DNA from: Lingula anatina
Lineage: Eukaryota > Brachiopoda > Lingulata > Lingulida > Lingulidae
Assembly: GCF_001039355.2 (NCBI RefSeq)
Contig: NW_019775610.1
Coordinates: 100,269 to 164,268, forward strand
Length of the DNA: 64,000 nucleotides
Reading direction: 5' to 3'
Numbering within the stretch: position 1 is the first letter of the stretch; each line of letters begins with the position of its first letter. Shown here in pieces: positions 18,028 to 31,026 of this stretch. The position numbers and the translations under genes were made by a program. The notes beneath the pieces were generated by a model that ran no database searches, was not told the origin of the DNA, and was given only the letters and a program-made list of their open reading frames with translations.

Positions 18028-21000
18028 AACTCCAAGAATGAAAGTTTTAGAGGGAGAGATGGTAAAAACTTTGCATGAGAAAAAATTTTGAAACACCTAT
18101 ATGAAATCACTGATAGTTCCAAAATAATGGTTACTATGGTTGTGAACTCATCTGCTGCAGTTTTATTTTCCTTTCATGGATTTAGCTAGAACTGAAAATT
18201 TGCACAAATTGAATGATAATTTTGAAATATATACTATTTTAACAAATTTTTCTGTAGGCATCATGGTATATATATATATATATTGAAGAGACTATGCATT
18301 CATTTGTTTTGATGAGCACAAATTAGTATTATATTATATTGATTATTATATTGATATTTAGCTAATATTTATCGATATATGAAAGCTAGTATAAATCGCA
18401 GTAAATGTGTTTTTCAATAAGATCATATGTTAACTTGTTTTTTTTTATCTTATTTATTTTTTCATATTATAAGTTCTCAACTTATAAGCTATCATATCAT
18501 ACAAATATATGTTAAAAGAATGTATTTGAATTGCTATATCATATACCTATCAGTTCTCATTAAGGTTCAATCCTAATGGTGCTTTTCAAAATTTGTAATC
18601 CAGTTCTTCCTGTATTTATTGAATATTTTATTCATAGGACAGTGGCATGTTAATCAGTTTTGATTACCTATAGTGTTACAGGTATTAAAGTTTTGTCAGT
18701 TGTTTTGGAAGTTGATCTCGTTTTACAAGTTAAAATACCTTTTAATTTGATCTATTTTGAAATGGCACTATGCAAGTATACAGTCTAGAGTTGAATGATG
18801 GCAGTATCCTATGCACAGACAAGTGTGCCAACAGGTCATTCACACAGGTGTCTACCTTTTAAAGGATTATATAGGGTTTGAACAGAATACAGTATTAACT
18901 TTATATGGCAGCTTTCCTTGAAAGTTTATGTTATAACGAATGAAAACTACTATCTTCAAGAGAGACTCAAACATTAAAAACTTGAATCTCAAAAATAGGT
19001 TTATAGATAATGATATATATTTTTGTTACAAGTGAAGGGACCTTTCAAGCCTGGCCTAGAAGCAATTTGTATAGAGAGTCATCAGTGGCCAGTGTTCCCT
19101 GGTGATATGGCAAATAATGATGATGGATATAGCATAACTTGGTAATTAAGGGAAAATTGTTGAAATTTCCAGGAAAATTAATACTTTGCTGTTTAATGAT
19201 CTAAACACTCATTGTGTGCCTATAATGTGTAAATTGAAACTACCACGAAAGGTAGTTAAGGATATATTACTATTTTGAGGTATTTTTCTGTAACATTTGT
19301 CAGCAAATGTCAACATTTTTCTATGGTGTAGCACATTATTTTTTAACTTCAGTTAAGCCCCTTTTCACTGGACAGCGTCCTTTCTGCATCCCATAGTATG
19401 GCCCTGTTTGAAATTTAAAAAAAATACCTCATGTGCCAACAACTGGCTGATCATTGAGCCTTCTTTCAGAGTTATGAGCCTAGGTTTCAAATAAAAAAAA
19501 CTGGATCAGATTTTATTGCAGATCTTGACGAATCTCGGGAACCATCAGAATTGAATTAAAAAACGCGGAATTCTGTTTCCACGGTAAAAGGTCATGTCTG
19601 ATTCTGCAACCAAAGCAATGCTTGTCCCTCTTTTCTACAACCACAGCAATGCCAGTTTCATGGTTGCACAAAAGGACAGAAAGGATGCTGTCCAGTGTAA
19701 AGGGGGTTTTAGCAAGTGTGAAGTAGGTATTATTCTATGAAATCACTAATACAGGGTTATTGCAAGTTCTTTGCACCAGTAGGTGGTTTTTAAAATAGAT
19801 ATCATAATTGTTACACTCAGTCTGTCAAATTTCATCTGAATTTATTTTGGGAGCCCAATTTTTCATACATTGTCTGTTAAGAAAAATGCATAATACAACA
19901 TTTTACATTTTTGTTCTTTTTTCTGCTTCTTGTTATAAAATATGATGATTCACTTTACGTGAAAAGAGAAAAATGTGCTAAAGTTCTTTCCAAAGTAAAC
20001 ATGAGCTAATTACAATTTAAAAATGACATTGTCAAATGATTTAAGTCCATTCAGCAAATTGAGATATTGTCAGTAAAAGGATTAAAAGACTGAATACAGT
20101 ATACATATGATAACTGAAAAAAGAAGAAAGATGTTTGTTTCCATTAATGAGATGGGTTTCCACATTACAAGCATATTTGATCTAAAATATGTAAGTAACA
20201 AAGATTTGTAATGTATATCTATGATGATGGCATTAAAATGCGATTAGGAAATTATACCCTCTTTGTATATGTAATATCTTAGCACTGGATTTCACCAAAT
20301 TTTTTGTATCTACCACACGTTTGCTCTGATTACCAGTTTTTTCTAAGAGATGCTCACAGATCCACATAGGATCATCAGATAATTCTGAAAATGTTTATCG
20401 CTATAATATTGACTACACCTGTATACATAACTAAAGCATTATTATATATATGGAGCATCACATAATGTGTGTGGTATACTAAAAATAAACTTGCACAATT
20501 GCCTTTGGCACCTAAAAAGCCCAGAGGATAAAAATACATTGAACTCATTGCAACCACCTAATTTAGTAGGTTAAATACTAGACACCTCAATATTTGGATG
20601 AAGTATAGCTTTCAAATTATACATAGGTTGTTGGTGCACCGAAGGTGAGATCCACAACCAGAAGACATGTACTCATCTTTTTTCTCCCCTAAGCTTTATA
20701 TGCAGATATGATATGTAACCTTTTCTTTCTTGGATAAGATGACAACACTGAGTACAAAACTCGATAGCTGTACGAGTCCGACATTAAAATATTATTGTTC
20801 AACTGGATGCAACTGCCAAGTGTTCTATTTTATCTTGGATCAAGTTGGATGGGTCCATAATTTTGCCAAAGAGCTTTTACCCTGATTTGGTTACCTGACT
20901 CTCAAAGAAAATGGTTTCTTGTTACATCTTAATTATTGGTATACTTCATTAGACTGCAAATTAAACTATATATCCCAATATTTAATCAAGATATTCTTAC

Positions 21001-21709
21001 TTTACATTTGAAATTACTTCTCCTGCTCAAGAATGGGTGTTAAAATATTCATGTTTCTGCTTTGAAAATTTTGGGGAAAATCAGAAAGTACAGATCAAAT
21101 GATGCCTACATCTTGTACACTATGACTTAATTTTTCTGTTATACTCTATAATCTCTTTAGTAATGCTTTCTTTAAATGTCCATATCAAACATGGAATCTG
21201 TTACACTAAGCTCAAGTTCATCAGTCTAAATGGCACATGCTCAACTTCAACTGGTGACATAATTACTTAAATTAAATCTATAATGCCATTGTCAGAAACA
21301 CTTAATTTACTCACCTTTACCTTAAGTACACAAAATATGTCCCTTTCAACAACAACAACAACAAAAACAGTTAAAAACATACATTACCATAGTAATATTT
21401 AAGTAAAAATATTACAGGAGTCAATCAAATAAGACATTAGCTAGGATAAATTTCTCCAGGGAAAACAAAACATACATTCTTTGATCAATATAACACCACT
21501 GAAATGGAAAGGAACTTGGCATTTAGAGGGTTTAAAGTTAGCACAATATGCTAATCAACAATAGCTTTATCTAAAATTATTCAATATTTTTGGCAAGTCT
21601 AAACTTTCAAATTGATTAAAGATTTATATTTCTAAAATAAAAAGAAATATAAGATCTTATAGGAGTTCACCAGACAAATAAACTAATTTAAACATGTTCA
21701 TGTTGTTCT
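18028..21709. other. convergent intergenic region, KMO 3' side and K2P 3' side
   Basis: 3.7 kb of AT-rich DNA with no supported exon on either strand. It should contain the KMO 3' UTR. The only structure I can support is the inverted-repeat element at 19354-19709. Confidence 0.6.
19354..19709. mobile_element. non-autonomous DNA transposon (MITE-like), about 356 bp
   Basis: The left arm at about 19354-19387 (gccccttttcactggaca, then gcgtcctttctg) is repeated inverted at about 19676-19709 (cagaaaggatgctgtcca, then gtgtaaaggggg), about 34 bases with few mismatches. No open frame for a transposase lies between. Non-autonomous cut-and-paste element is the simplest reading; the superfamily is not assigned because the target duplication is ambiguous. 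Confidence 0.65.
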
Positions 21710-21715
21710 TTTATT
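21710..21715 (-). terminator. polyadenylation signal AATAAA for the K2P channel gene
   Basis: TTTATT on the plus strand reads AATAAA on the minus strand, 53 bases past the channel stop codon. Position fits a 3' end signal. Confidence 0.5.
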
Positions 21716-21767
21716 AATTAACAATTAACAAAAAACAAAACCAAAATATATTGCGTATGGCCATGTT

Positions 21768-24700
21768 CTATTTATTCTGAACTGCTGCTGGCGATTCCTC
21801 ATCACTATCACTGGTAAGCTGCCTTTTGTATGACTTAGTTATAGTGTGGACTGGCTCGTCAATCTGCTGTGTGTAGTTTGGGCCTCCATTCCTGGCCTGT
21901 AAGTATGTTGTCTCCCCGTCTCCACTCCCCGCTGTGGCCATGTAGAAGTGAATTCCGAGATTGAGCTCGGGAATCTCATAGAGGACAGCTATCATCAACA
22001 TCATGAAAATCAGCCCAAGATACAGGTAAACTGAAACAACAAGAATCATACATATTGCAAAATTATTGGTAAAATAAATAAGGCATGTTTTTGTTTTAAA
22101 AATATCTTCAGCTTTATTTCAGGGCACATCCTGAAAAAAATTGCCTGTAAAAATAATTGAACTGAACAAAATTGCCTTTTTATACTCCTGTGGCAACTTA
22201 CTTGATTTAATTACACTCGATTTAAGTACAAATCAATGTAACATTAGCATTTTTATCATTTGTCCCTCATGTATACTTTTTTTTTTTCATTTCCATGGCA
22301 CTAAGTAACACCATCTTCAAGAAATCAATTATTTGTTTTGTTTTATCATTGATCAGGTGGCTCGAGTCTTCCAATCAATATCTGTGGGTGGCAATTGAGT
22401 CTCAAAGGTACCAGCTGTATTTCAGTTTCCTAATTCTTTGAGAGTGATTAGCATGTACCAAGATGTGGGTTTTAATTCATGTTTACAGGAAATGCTTGGC
22501 CTTAACTTGAATATCACATAAGACACCTGTTGTAAAAATGAGAGGAAATTGGCATTGAAACTAAAGCAATTCAATATTACACCTTATCGAACTGATGGTC
22601 TCCTCAAGCATGTGTGGACCTATGAAAAAAAAAACATGACTTTTTGTGGCCATTCTAATTTAAATCTCCATGTTAATAAAGGAAACCTTTTATATCCAAC
22701 TGACTGTTTGATAGCATCCAGAGTATCGTTCAGTCAAAGGGACTATTCCCATAACCCTATTGTACTAGTAGGATTGATCTATTTCGGAGGGGATTCTCGC
22801 CAAATTAAGTTTATTTGTTAAACTCAGATTAAGTGTGCATGAAAGTTAAATATCCCCTAGCAGCTTCAGTGGGCGTGACAGACATTTAGGCTGCTTAAAC
22901 TGAATGCAATTTAGCAAGAATCCCCTCGGAGTTGGATCGATCCTGCTGGTACGATAGGTACCAAGTCTAAGGCAAATTCTCATCCTCTGAACATGTGCCT
23001 TGTCTTGGTGACCAAATAAAAGAGCAGATCTAAATATTACTTACTTGTTGTGGCTATTTTATACACAGTCCTGGACTGCTGGTCTGGATGTTCTCCCGGG
23101 ATATAATCTCCAAGTCCTATAGTTGTCATGGAGATGAAGCAATAATAAAATGAATCTAAATAGTTCCATTCCACCTCAAGAGCAGTAAATATGGCAGCAG
23201 GGATGAGAAAAATGAAGAGCAGCACAAGTCCAATGACCAGGAACAAATGCACCAGTCTTATGTGAAATGGTGAGGCTAAATGCTGCATTTTATTCAGCAA
23301 ATACTGTAGAAAGACTGTCACTGGGATGTTGAGGCGCTCTACAATGGCAGTGAACATGATCAGAGTCAATGGAATCCCAATTAAAGCGTAAAATATACAG
23401 AAAGCCTTCCCTCCATCTGACAAAGGGGCCACATGACCATAACCTGAAATAAGTTAAAAAACAAATAATTAAAATTGCTCAACAGAGCAAGGACTTGCAA
23501 AATATAATACAATTAAAGCTCTACCAGATGTGTCTTTCAAAATTATTGGTCTCAATATATCTTTCTACAGGAATCACTTTGATATATTTTTCTAAGTTCT
23601 TCATTTTATGTATAGTAATATTAGTATATACAGAGAATAGTTTTTATTCTCAGTAGGGTATATAGTAGAGAAAGTTTGGCCAATTGAACTAAAACACACT
23701 GTCTTTGGAGACTCCAGATCTCTCAGCCACAGATACAGAGATCATGCGCAGTCAGTTAGTATTTGATCTCTGGAAAATTTTACCAAAGCATGCTGGAGAA
23801 GTATTATAACCTACTAGTAGCTTTTATGTTGCCAGTGATAGTGGCTGATGGAACACTCTAACAGTAATCACCTGCAGTTTACAATTATAGCATTCATTCA
23901 TTGTCTGAATTATAGTAGGGGTGACAAGCGTAATCAGTTTTACTGTGTCTGTCATTTCATGTACTCTCTCTTCACAGACATCTATCTTAAATGAGAGTTC
24001 AAAATTTTAAAATATTTTAAAATATTGCCAGTCATAATCTGATCCTTATAAAAAATAAATCAGTTCATCCTGGGTCTCTTATAAATCTATTAATTTTTTT
24101 TAACAAAAATCTCCAAATAAAATTGTGGCCTCTTCTACAGGACAAAAAATTGACCACAAATGCACAAAAAAGCAGACCAATATACTTGAGAAAAATTTTT
24201 CGCAAGTAATAATGTTAATTACGAATGGTATGTTTTCCCTTTTTCATGATAACGTGGAAGAAGTTTAGCTTCAAAGTGCATTAACTTTCTTCATGCTGTA
24301 CCAGTACAACATCACAAGGGTTGCTTACAGCACATAATCTGATACTTTGAAGGCATATTACACTGAACCATAACTGCATTTTGTATAGTGAAATATGATT
24401 GAAAGAAATCATCATGATGATCTTTTTTCTGATTACTTGTAACAATATCTGGTATCAGATGTGCTGATTTCCAAGATGAATGGCCTTTTTATCATCATTC
24501 TTTTAAAGATTTCCTTTATCAATCAACTGTGAAAAATAAGAATTAATCAAATATATAATTTATCAGTGCAGCAGTCATGAAAGCTGCTGTTCTCTTGGTG
24601 AAATGGTTTTCAATCAAGTGCATCAGAAGATGTCTTTATCAAATACTTTGCCCAAAACAGATGGACTCTTTAACAGCTATTATAGCTGCATACCTGGCTT

Positions 24701-26999
24701 TAGGTATTAAATATAAAATCTATATTAAATTACTTGTACACAGATGTCAATCTAACAGACATATAAAAGTGCCATTATCATTTCATCTTTACTGCTAAAC
24801 AACATGCACTATTGCAATGGACTCTTAGCTTCAAACGTGACTGCTTGGTCTCAATACTTATTGTGTGGTATTTCCATATAGAATATAAACACTATTGTAT
24901 ATAACCACTGACACCAGTATACTTTGTTTTATTTGATGCATTTTATGAAAAAAAAATTCTATAAAATCACAAAAAGCTGATGAGACCTATAAATAAATCA
25001 GCTACATGTATCTGCTTTGTCAGCCCAGTGTGGTATTCTCAGTTAAAAACATGAGGAAGCATCCCTACAGTCTGAAGGTTTATCAGTCAGGTTTACTAGT
25101 TAGGAAAAAATTTGACACAATTTGAAGTTTTAAACTTTTGAGAATTAATCTAATAAAAATAGTAGCAATAATCATAATAATCTATAGCTAATCTGGTATC
25201 CAATCAACTTTTTGACCACTGAATTTTCTGACTACTTAGAGACATTTAAATATGTAACATCAAGATACAATGCATCTTTGTAAGTGCCCAAGACAAATTT
25301 TCATGCACCTCAAAGAGGAAAGAAAATTAAGACAAGCTCAATTACATAAATCCATACTTCTGTCTTCAGATAATTTGTTTGACAATTATTGGATAATGCA
25401 TTAGTCTTGTGGGTAATCCAATATCTGTGGCAAATTCCCTGTATTTACAACAAGTGTTATTATCCACACTGGCATTATGCACTTTATTTAACAAGATTAA
25501 TGTTATTTTTTCAAAGTTGGGAGTCCACTGCGAATAACTTGTTGCAGCAGCTTCTCAAAATAAGTTTTAGGATTCTTGGAGGACAGAGCTGCTTATATAC
25601 AGTAATGGCAATGGGAAACATTTTCACAGATTCTTACATCTGTCTTTTTTATTCTTCAAAGTTACAAATGCAGTGTAATCTTTGTCAGTAAACCTGATCA
25701 AGTCATATAAGTCGCATTCAGAACAGTGGACTAGCAGATCCACGGATAAAATAATAGTCACTCACCTATTAAAAAGCTTGTCACTTAATTTCTGGTTAAG
25801 CACTAAAATAGATTCTCAATGGGGATTATGCAACAAGCATTCAATCTGCAAATCTGTTAGTCTGATGTTCTGAATGCGCTCTTGATTAAAATGGCATAAC
25901 TAAAAGGAACAACTTTTGAACAGGTATTTTCTGTTGTATAGATATATATAAATAGATAGATAGATAAATAGATAGATAGATATAACCCCAGACCATTTCT
26001 GCCTCTCATTTACATATTGTGCTATTGGACACTCGGCAGTTGTGCAATTATACATAACGTCATTTGGCGGACTTTTAAGAACTGGAGGGACAGATAAATA
26101 GGTCAAGTTTTTGATGAGAATTTTGAAAAAGATGCAGTTTCACAGCTTTTAATTGACCAATCAAGTAATTTATTTGGTTTATCTTTTGTCAAGTGGACTC
26201 TATTAGCATATACTGTAAGAAACTAATAGAAAATGATTTATATGCATCATAGGAACTCCATGCTCACTTCATATGTTACTTTTAAGATGTTACATTTACT
26301 ATATTTTGGAAAAATCTTTCTTTTTCATAATTTCACAATGCTTATTCACATAACCATCTAGTTTCTATGGAAACGTGTAATGTATAAACAGACTACTCAA
26401 TGAAATAAAGGATGAGCCACTTCCTTAAGTAAGACAGGAGTAAGTTCAGATGACAGTACTGCATGGTGTCATGGGCATGTACTTAAAAATGGCAATAGCC
26501 ACTGTGAAGTTACCTATTGTGGTGAGAACTGTCCCAGCAAAGAAGAAGGACTGTCCAAAGCTCCAGTTTGGTTCCATTGTAGCATTGCGCACTGCAGACA
26601 CGCCACGTTCACTGTACTTTACAATTTTGACTATCAAACGCTCAAGTTCTGCATCTGGAAATGGGATATATGGAACATATTAAGATAGCAGAATTGAAGG
26701 CGAATTTATGTGATGTCAATAACCTCATGTTTTTATGTTATTTCATTCATGCTCACAAATAAATTCTATTCATGTCTTCATGCACATGAAGTGGAAAAAA
26801 ACATCAGTGTGGGGAAATATGGCATAGTGTCCAACTAAACTGAAGACCAGTGTCTGAGACAACCATAAGAATTTGTGTTAAAAAGTACACTAGTTAAAAT
26901 TTGTAATAAGTAAAAATTGTAAGTGAAATAAATTATAAATCAAGCCATGAAATTAAGATCTACAAGATGTTGAAGCAAGTGACTTCAAGTGATAAAATC

Positions 27000-27054
<55 letters not shown>

Positions 27055-28812
27055 TATGTACATCAATACATGACAAAAATAAAGCACCCTGTTGCAAAGG
27101 CTTCATTTGATGTGCTTGCTATCAGATTTATATGTTCCTTTATCTATCAGCAGGTAGAGTTTATTCTTACACCGAGACCCTGGTGTACTTCTTAACTGTT
27201 GCCCTCAAGATAAGGCAGGTGAATGTTCTTAAACGTGTCCTTTAACATGCCTTATGTAATGGCACCTCTGTGAATTTGCTGCACTGGTCTCCATTTCCTT
27301 GTCTACTACAACAGAACCACTAATCTTTAATTTACATATTAACTTCATTAGTGAACAGAAAGATGTCAGCCCTTCCTATGATTCATTTGTCTTATGGGTC
27401 TTTGGAGAAAGCTCAACTTGGTCTGTATATGTACTATCCACTTCCTTGATACATTATTGTATATGTAATGCTTGCCTAAGAAGATGAGCACTGTGAGGAA
27501 TGAGCTGATGGAGTTGAGAGCTGAATTGGTAATCACCTTAATTGCATTCTAAATAAAGTGCTGACAAAGTTAATTTGGTAAATTTCCTATTTAGAAAGGC
27601 AAGCAGTACACATTTGAGCCTCAACAAAATGAAACAAGCAGAACTAAAGCAGTTTAATTCATAGTAAAATTGATATTTGAAGTAACTAATTCAATACATG
27701 CAAAAAAGATTAATTAAAGAAAAACATTAGGCCAATTTGTTTGATGAAAAGCACCCTCAGTTACATCCTAACCATGTGTCATTTGGAACATACTATTATA
27801 CTCAGTATGTAAATGACCTTCAATGTGCAACTGTATATTTCTTCTTTCTCTTAAGCTAAACCCTAGGACAAACGCAGAGAACTGACATGACAACCCAACA
27901 CTAAGATTTTCAAATGGATCACTATATAGTCATTTATGTGTTCTTACTTTTTATTCAAGCTATTGATTCAGCTTTAAAACATGCAGCTTTCTTTTTTTAC
28001 ACAGCCACCTTAGAATAAATATGCTTGATGCTTAAATTAAGGCCAGGATGTATACAATGTATATACATTATAGGTTAACAGGTGCCAAGTCTTTAAGCTG
28101 CACATTACTGGTATACATGATATATTCTGGTTTCGTTTTGTATTTTGTCTTTGTCTTGATATATATATATATATATATATAGTTGTAGAAGCTAAATTAA
28201 TAAGATCTATTTTCACTTATAATTAACATATTATAAGTCAATTAAGCTGCTTACACTGAAATTAAATCTAGTTCAGACATGTGTATTACCCTTTAGTAAG
28301 ATAAACCATTGAGGAAACTGATTTTTCTTCAAATGAGTTTATCAATATTACATTATCAGCTGACTTTTATAAATACTTTACCATCAAAATGAAATGAAAT
28401 TTAATTGCACTTTGCCAGTGTATTGTTCATTTCATAAAAACTTTAGCTTGCTATAATCTTCTAGCATGAAAAAATTAAGAAATGTCAAAAACATAACTAT
28501 ATACATTGCATGTTCTCTTCCATCAAGGAAATAACACTCAGTTCTGACACACTGGCTTAATCGCCACCCCATTTATAGGATCTATACAGGCATGAGTGGA
28601 CAAGGCTGGGTGAATATATTAAAGAGAACCTTGATATGAAATATGGTGTCTGGAATATTCACGACATGCAACTCAAACTGACATTACAGCTGTTAATATC
28701 TGACAGACCACAAGTGATAATCTTATCTATCATTTTATACCCATACCTGTTGAGGTTTCTTATGGGGGCTTTCTTACAAACATTATGAATAGATGGATTC
28801 ACAAATAACTAC

Positions 28813-28858
<46 letters not shown>

Positions 28859-30984
28859 AAGAGAAATGAAATAAATCAGTTTGTCTGTTTGTTTCCAGGG
28901 CACAAAAAACATGGAACAAGCACACTGATTTACTTCATTTTTCTCTTTCGGTATAATATATATATAATATTAAAATGTCACAAAATTTACCTAGTTTCTA
29001 AGATATTAAGCAAAATCATATAAATTTGTACAACAAATGTCAATTGGTTTGCAAAGATTATCCTCAATTTCCTTTTAAAGTCATAAAATAAGATATAATA
29101 TTCATCCTAAAAAAAATACAGGTTAGAGCAAATATAAAACAAATAAACAGTTCCAAAGTTGCCTTGAAGTATAATGGTACTGGATTATGCTTACCACTGA
29201 TACAAGAATGATTTCCAAGAAATTCTGCTCGTAACTTCTTTATTTCATCTATCTCCTTCTGCTCCATGGGTCCTTCCAAGGCAGAAAACACTACTGATCC
29301 TATCACCAGATACAGGACCAAGAAGAGGACTAGTAGGGCCAGCCGTAGTCCTGTCCACTTACTGCTGTTGTTCTCCGGCATTATTTTTAATGTGGTAGAG
29401 TCCTCATCACAACTTTCATCTGTAGAATCTGCTACCAACTATAATAGAAAACCCACTGTAGGTCCCCTAATTATGTACCATATGTTGTTGCATCAACCTG
29501 TCAATTGTAAATCCTGTTGGACTTAACCACTGCAGTTAAACACCAATAATGTCATCCTGGTGCAAGCCTCACACTGTACGGCTGTCAGAAAACAGGTCAG
29601 CTCACAAATCTGACCCCAAAACTGAAAAGATGCCCTTTCCACTTGTTCAAGATTGAATAACTCTATTATTACACTTAAGAGCTAAGTTTAACAACAGAGG
29701 CTAGGCTGGAGCGCAGACTGTTGTACATGGACTTTTTATCCTGGAAGCCACATAACTTGACTGTCTTACACCTGGTCTGCCTGTATTAATAACTCACGAA
29801 TAAAACACCAGCAATGTAGAGCAGATCTTAAGCACACAGAGAGGGGTATATACTCTAGATATGACTACGATAACATCATTTGCATATGATTAAGGGGGAT
29901 CAGGAAATCAGAGCTTTACACATTAGGGTGACATTAAATGGGGGACTTGCTTTTATTTTTTAACAAATTCACAACATTTACCACTGACAATGAGTTTATT
30001 CTAGGCAAACGGCCCAAAATTTAAAACAAAATGAGGTTTCTTTTTTGGTTACCATTTTATTTTGGTTACTAGTACTTTTTGTATCTTGGCTTAAAACAGG
30101 TAAGCAGTTGAACTCCATCTCACCCATCCCCACCCCTCTATAAAATACTTAAAAATATAATTTCTGTATTTTAAAAGCATGTATAAGGTCTTGTGAATAT
30201 TGGTGTAAGATATATCTTATTCAAGTATGATATTTATCACAAAGATTTCAGACAGCAAAAATCATATTAAACAGTCTCTTTAACCAAGTCTAAAATTAAT
30301 TCATCTCTGTAGCTGCAGCAAATACCTAGCAATTAATGACACCAACAAACCCATTAATTCACCTTGTAGCCGCCCAACACTACCAGTATGAAACAAAAAA
30401 AAAAAAAAAAAAAAAATAGCAGGAGAAACACGAATGCTTTTGACATTTTCAGATTTGAACTGCTTATAACTTTTAAACTTCAAATCATTTTTAAATTTGT
30501 CCCCCACCCTCCCCCTGCATTTTTCATTTAACTTTTCATTTCTATAATGTCATAAATATCAGTCAATTCACTTGAAATAGCCAATTAAGACATATATAAA
30601 ATTATCATCACTTGGAAACGAACTCAAATTTAATGAGCTTCATACATATTAGCTAAAGCCTATATTTAATGCGTAATTCTATATTTAACCAATCCCCTCT
30701 CGGTTTTCCCAGATGTGGAGTTTAGCTGTTATGAACACTACCTATGCATTACTAAACAGCTGCAGTATTTAATTTGGTGATACATGGGTGTACAAGTAAA
30801 GTAGGTTATAAATTATTACCTTGGGGAGAATAAATCGTGACTAGGTCTGTGCGCTAGCACAAGCCTTCTGCATTAATCTGTCCCAGTGGGCTTTTTTTTA
30901 ACAAATTAACAACAAAATAAAGTAAGTTATGTTTCATATACAATTACAAAATATGTCAAGACCCCCCCAACCTACATGTGCACG

Positions 30985-31026
<42 letters not shown>

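Noticed and set aside
26989-27195. Plus-strand frame with Ile-Tyr run
   Set aside because: Created by the (TA)n microsatellite.
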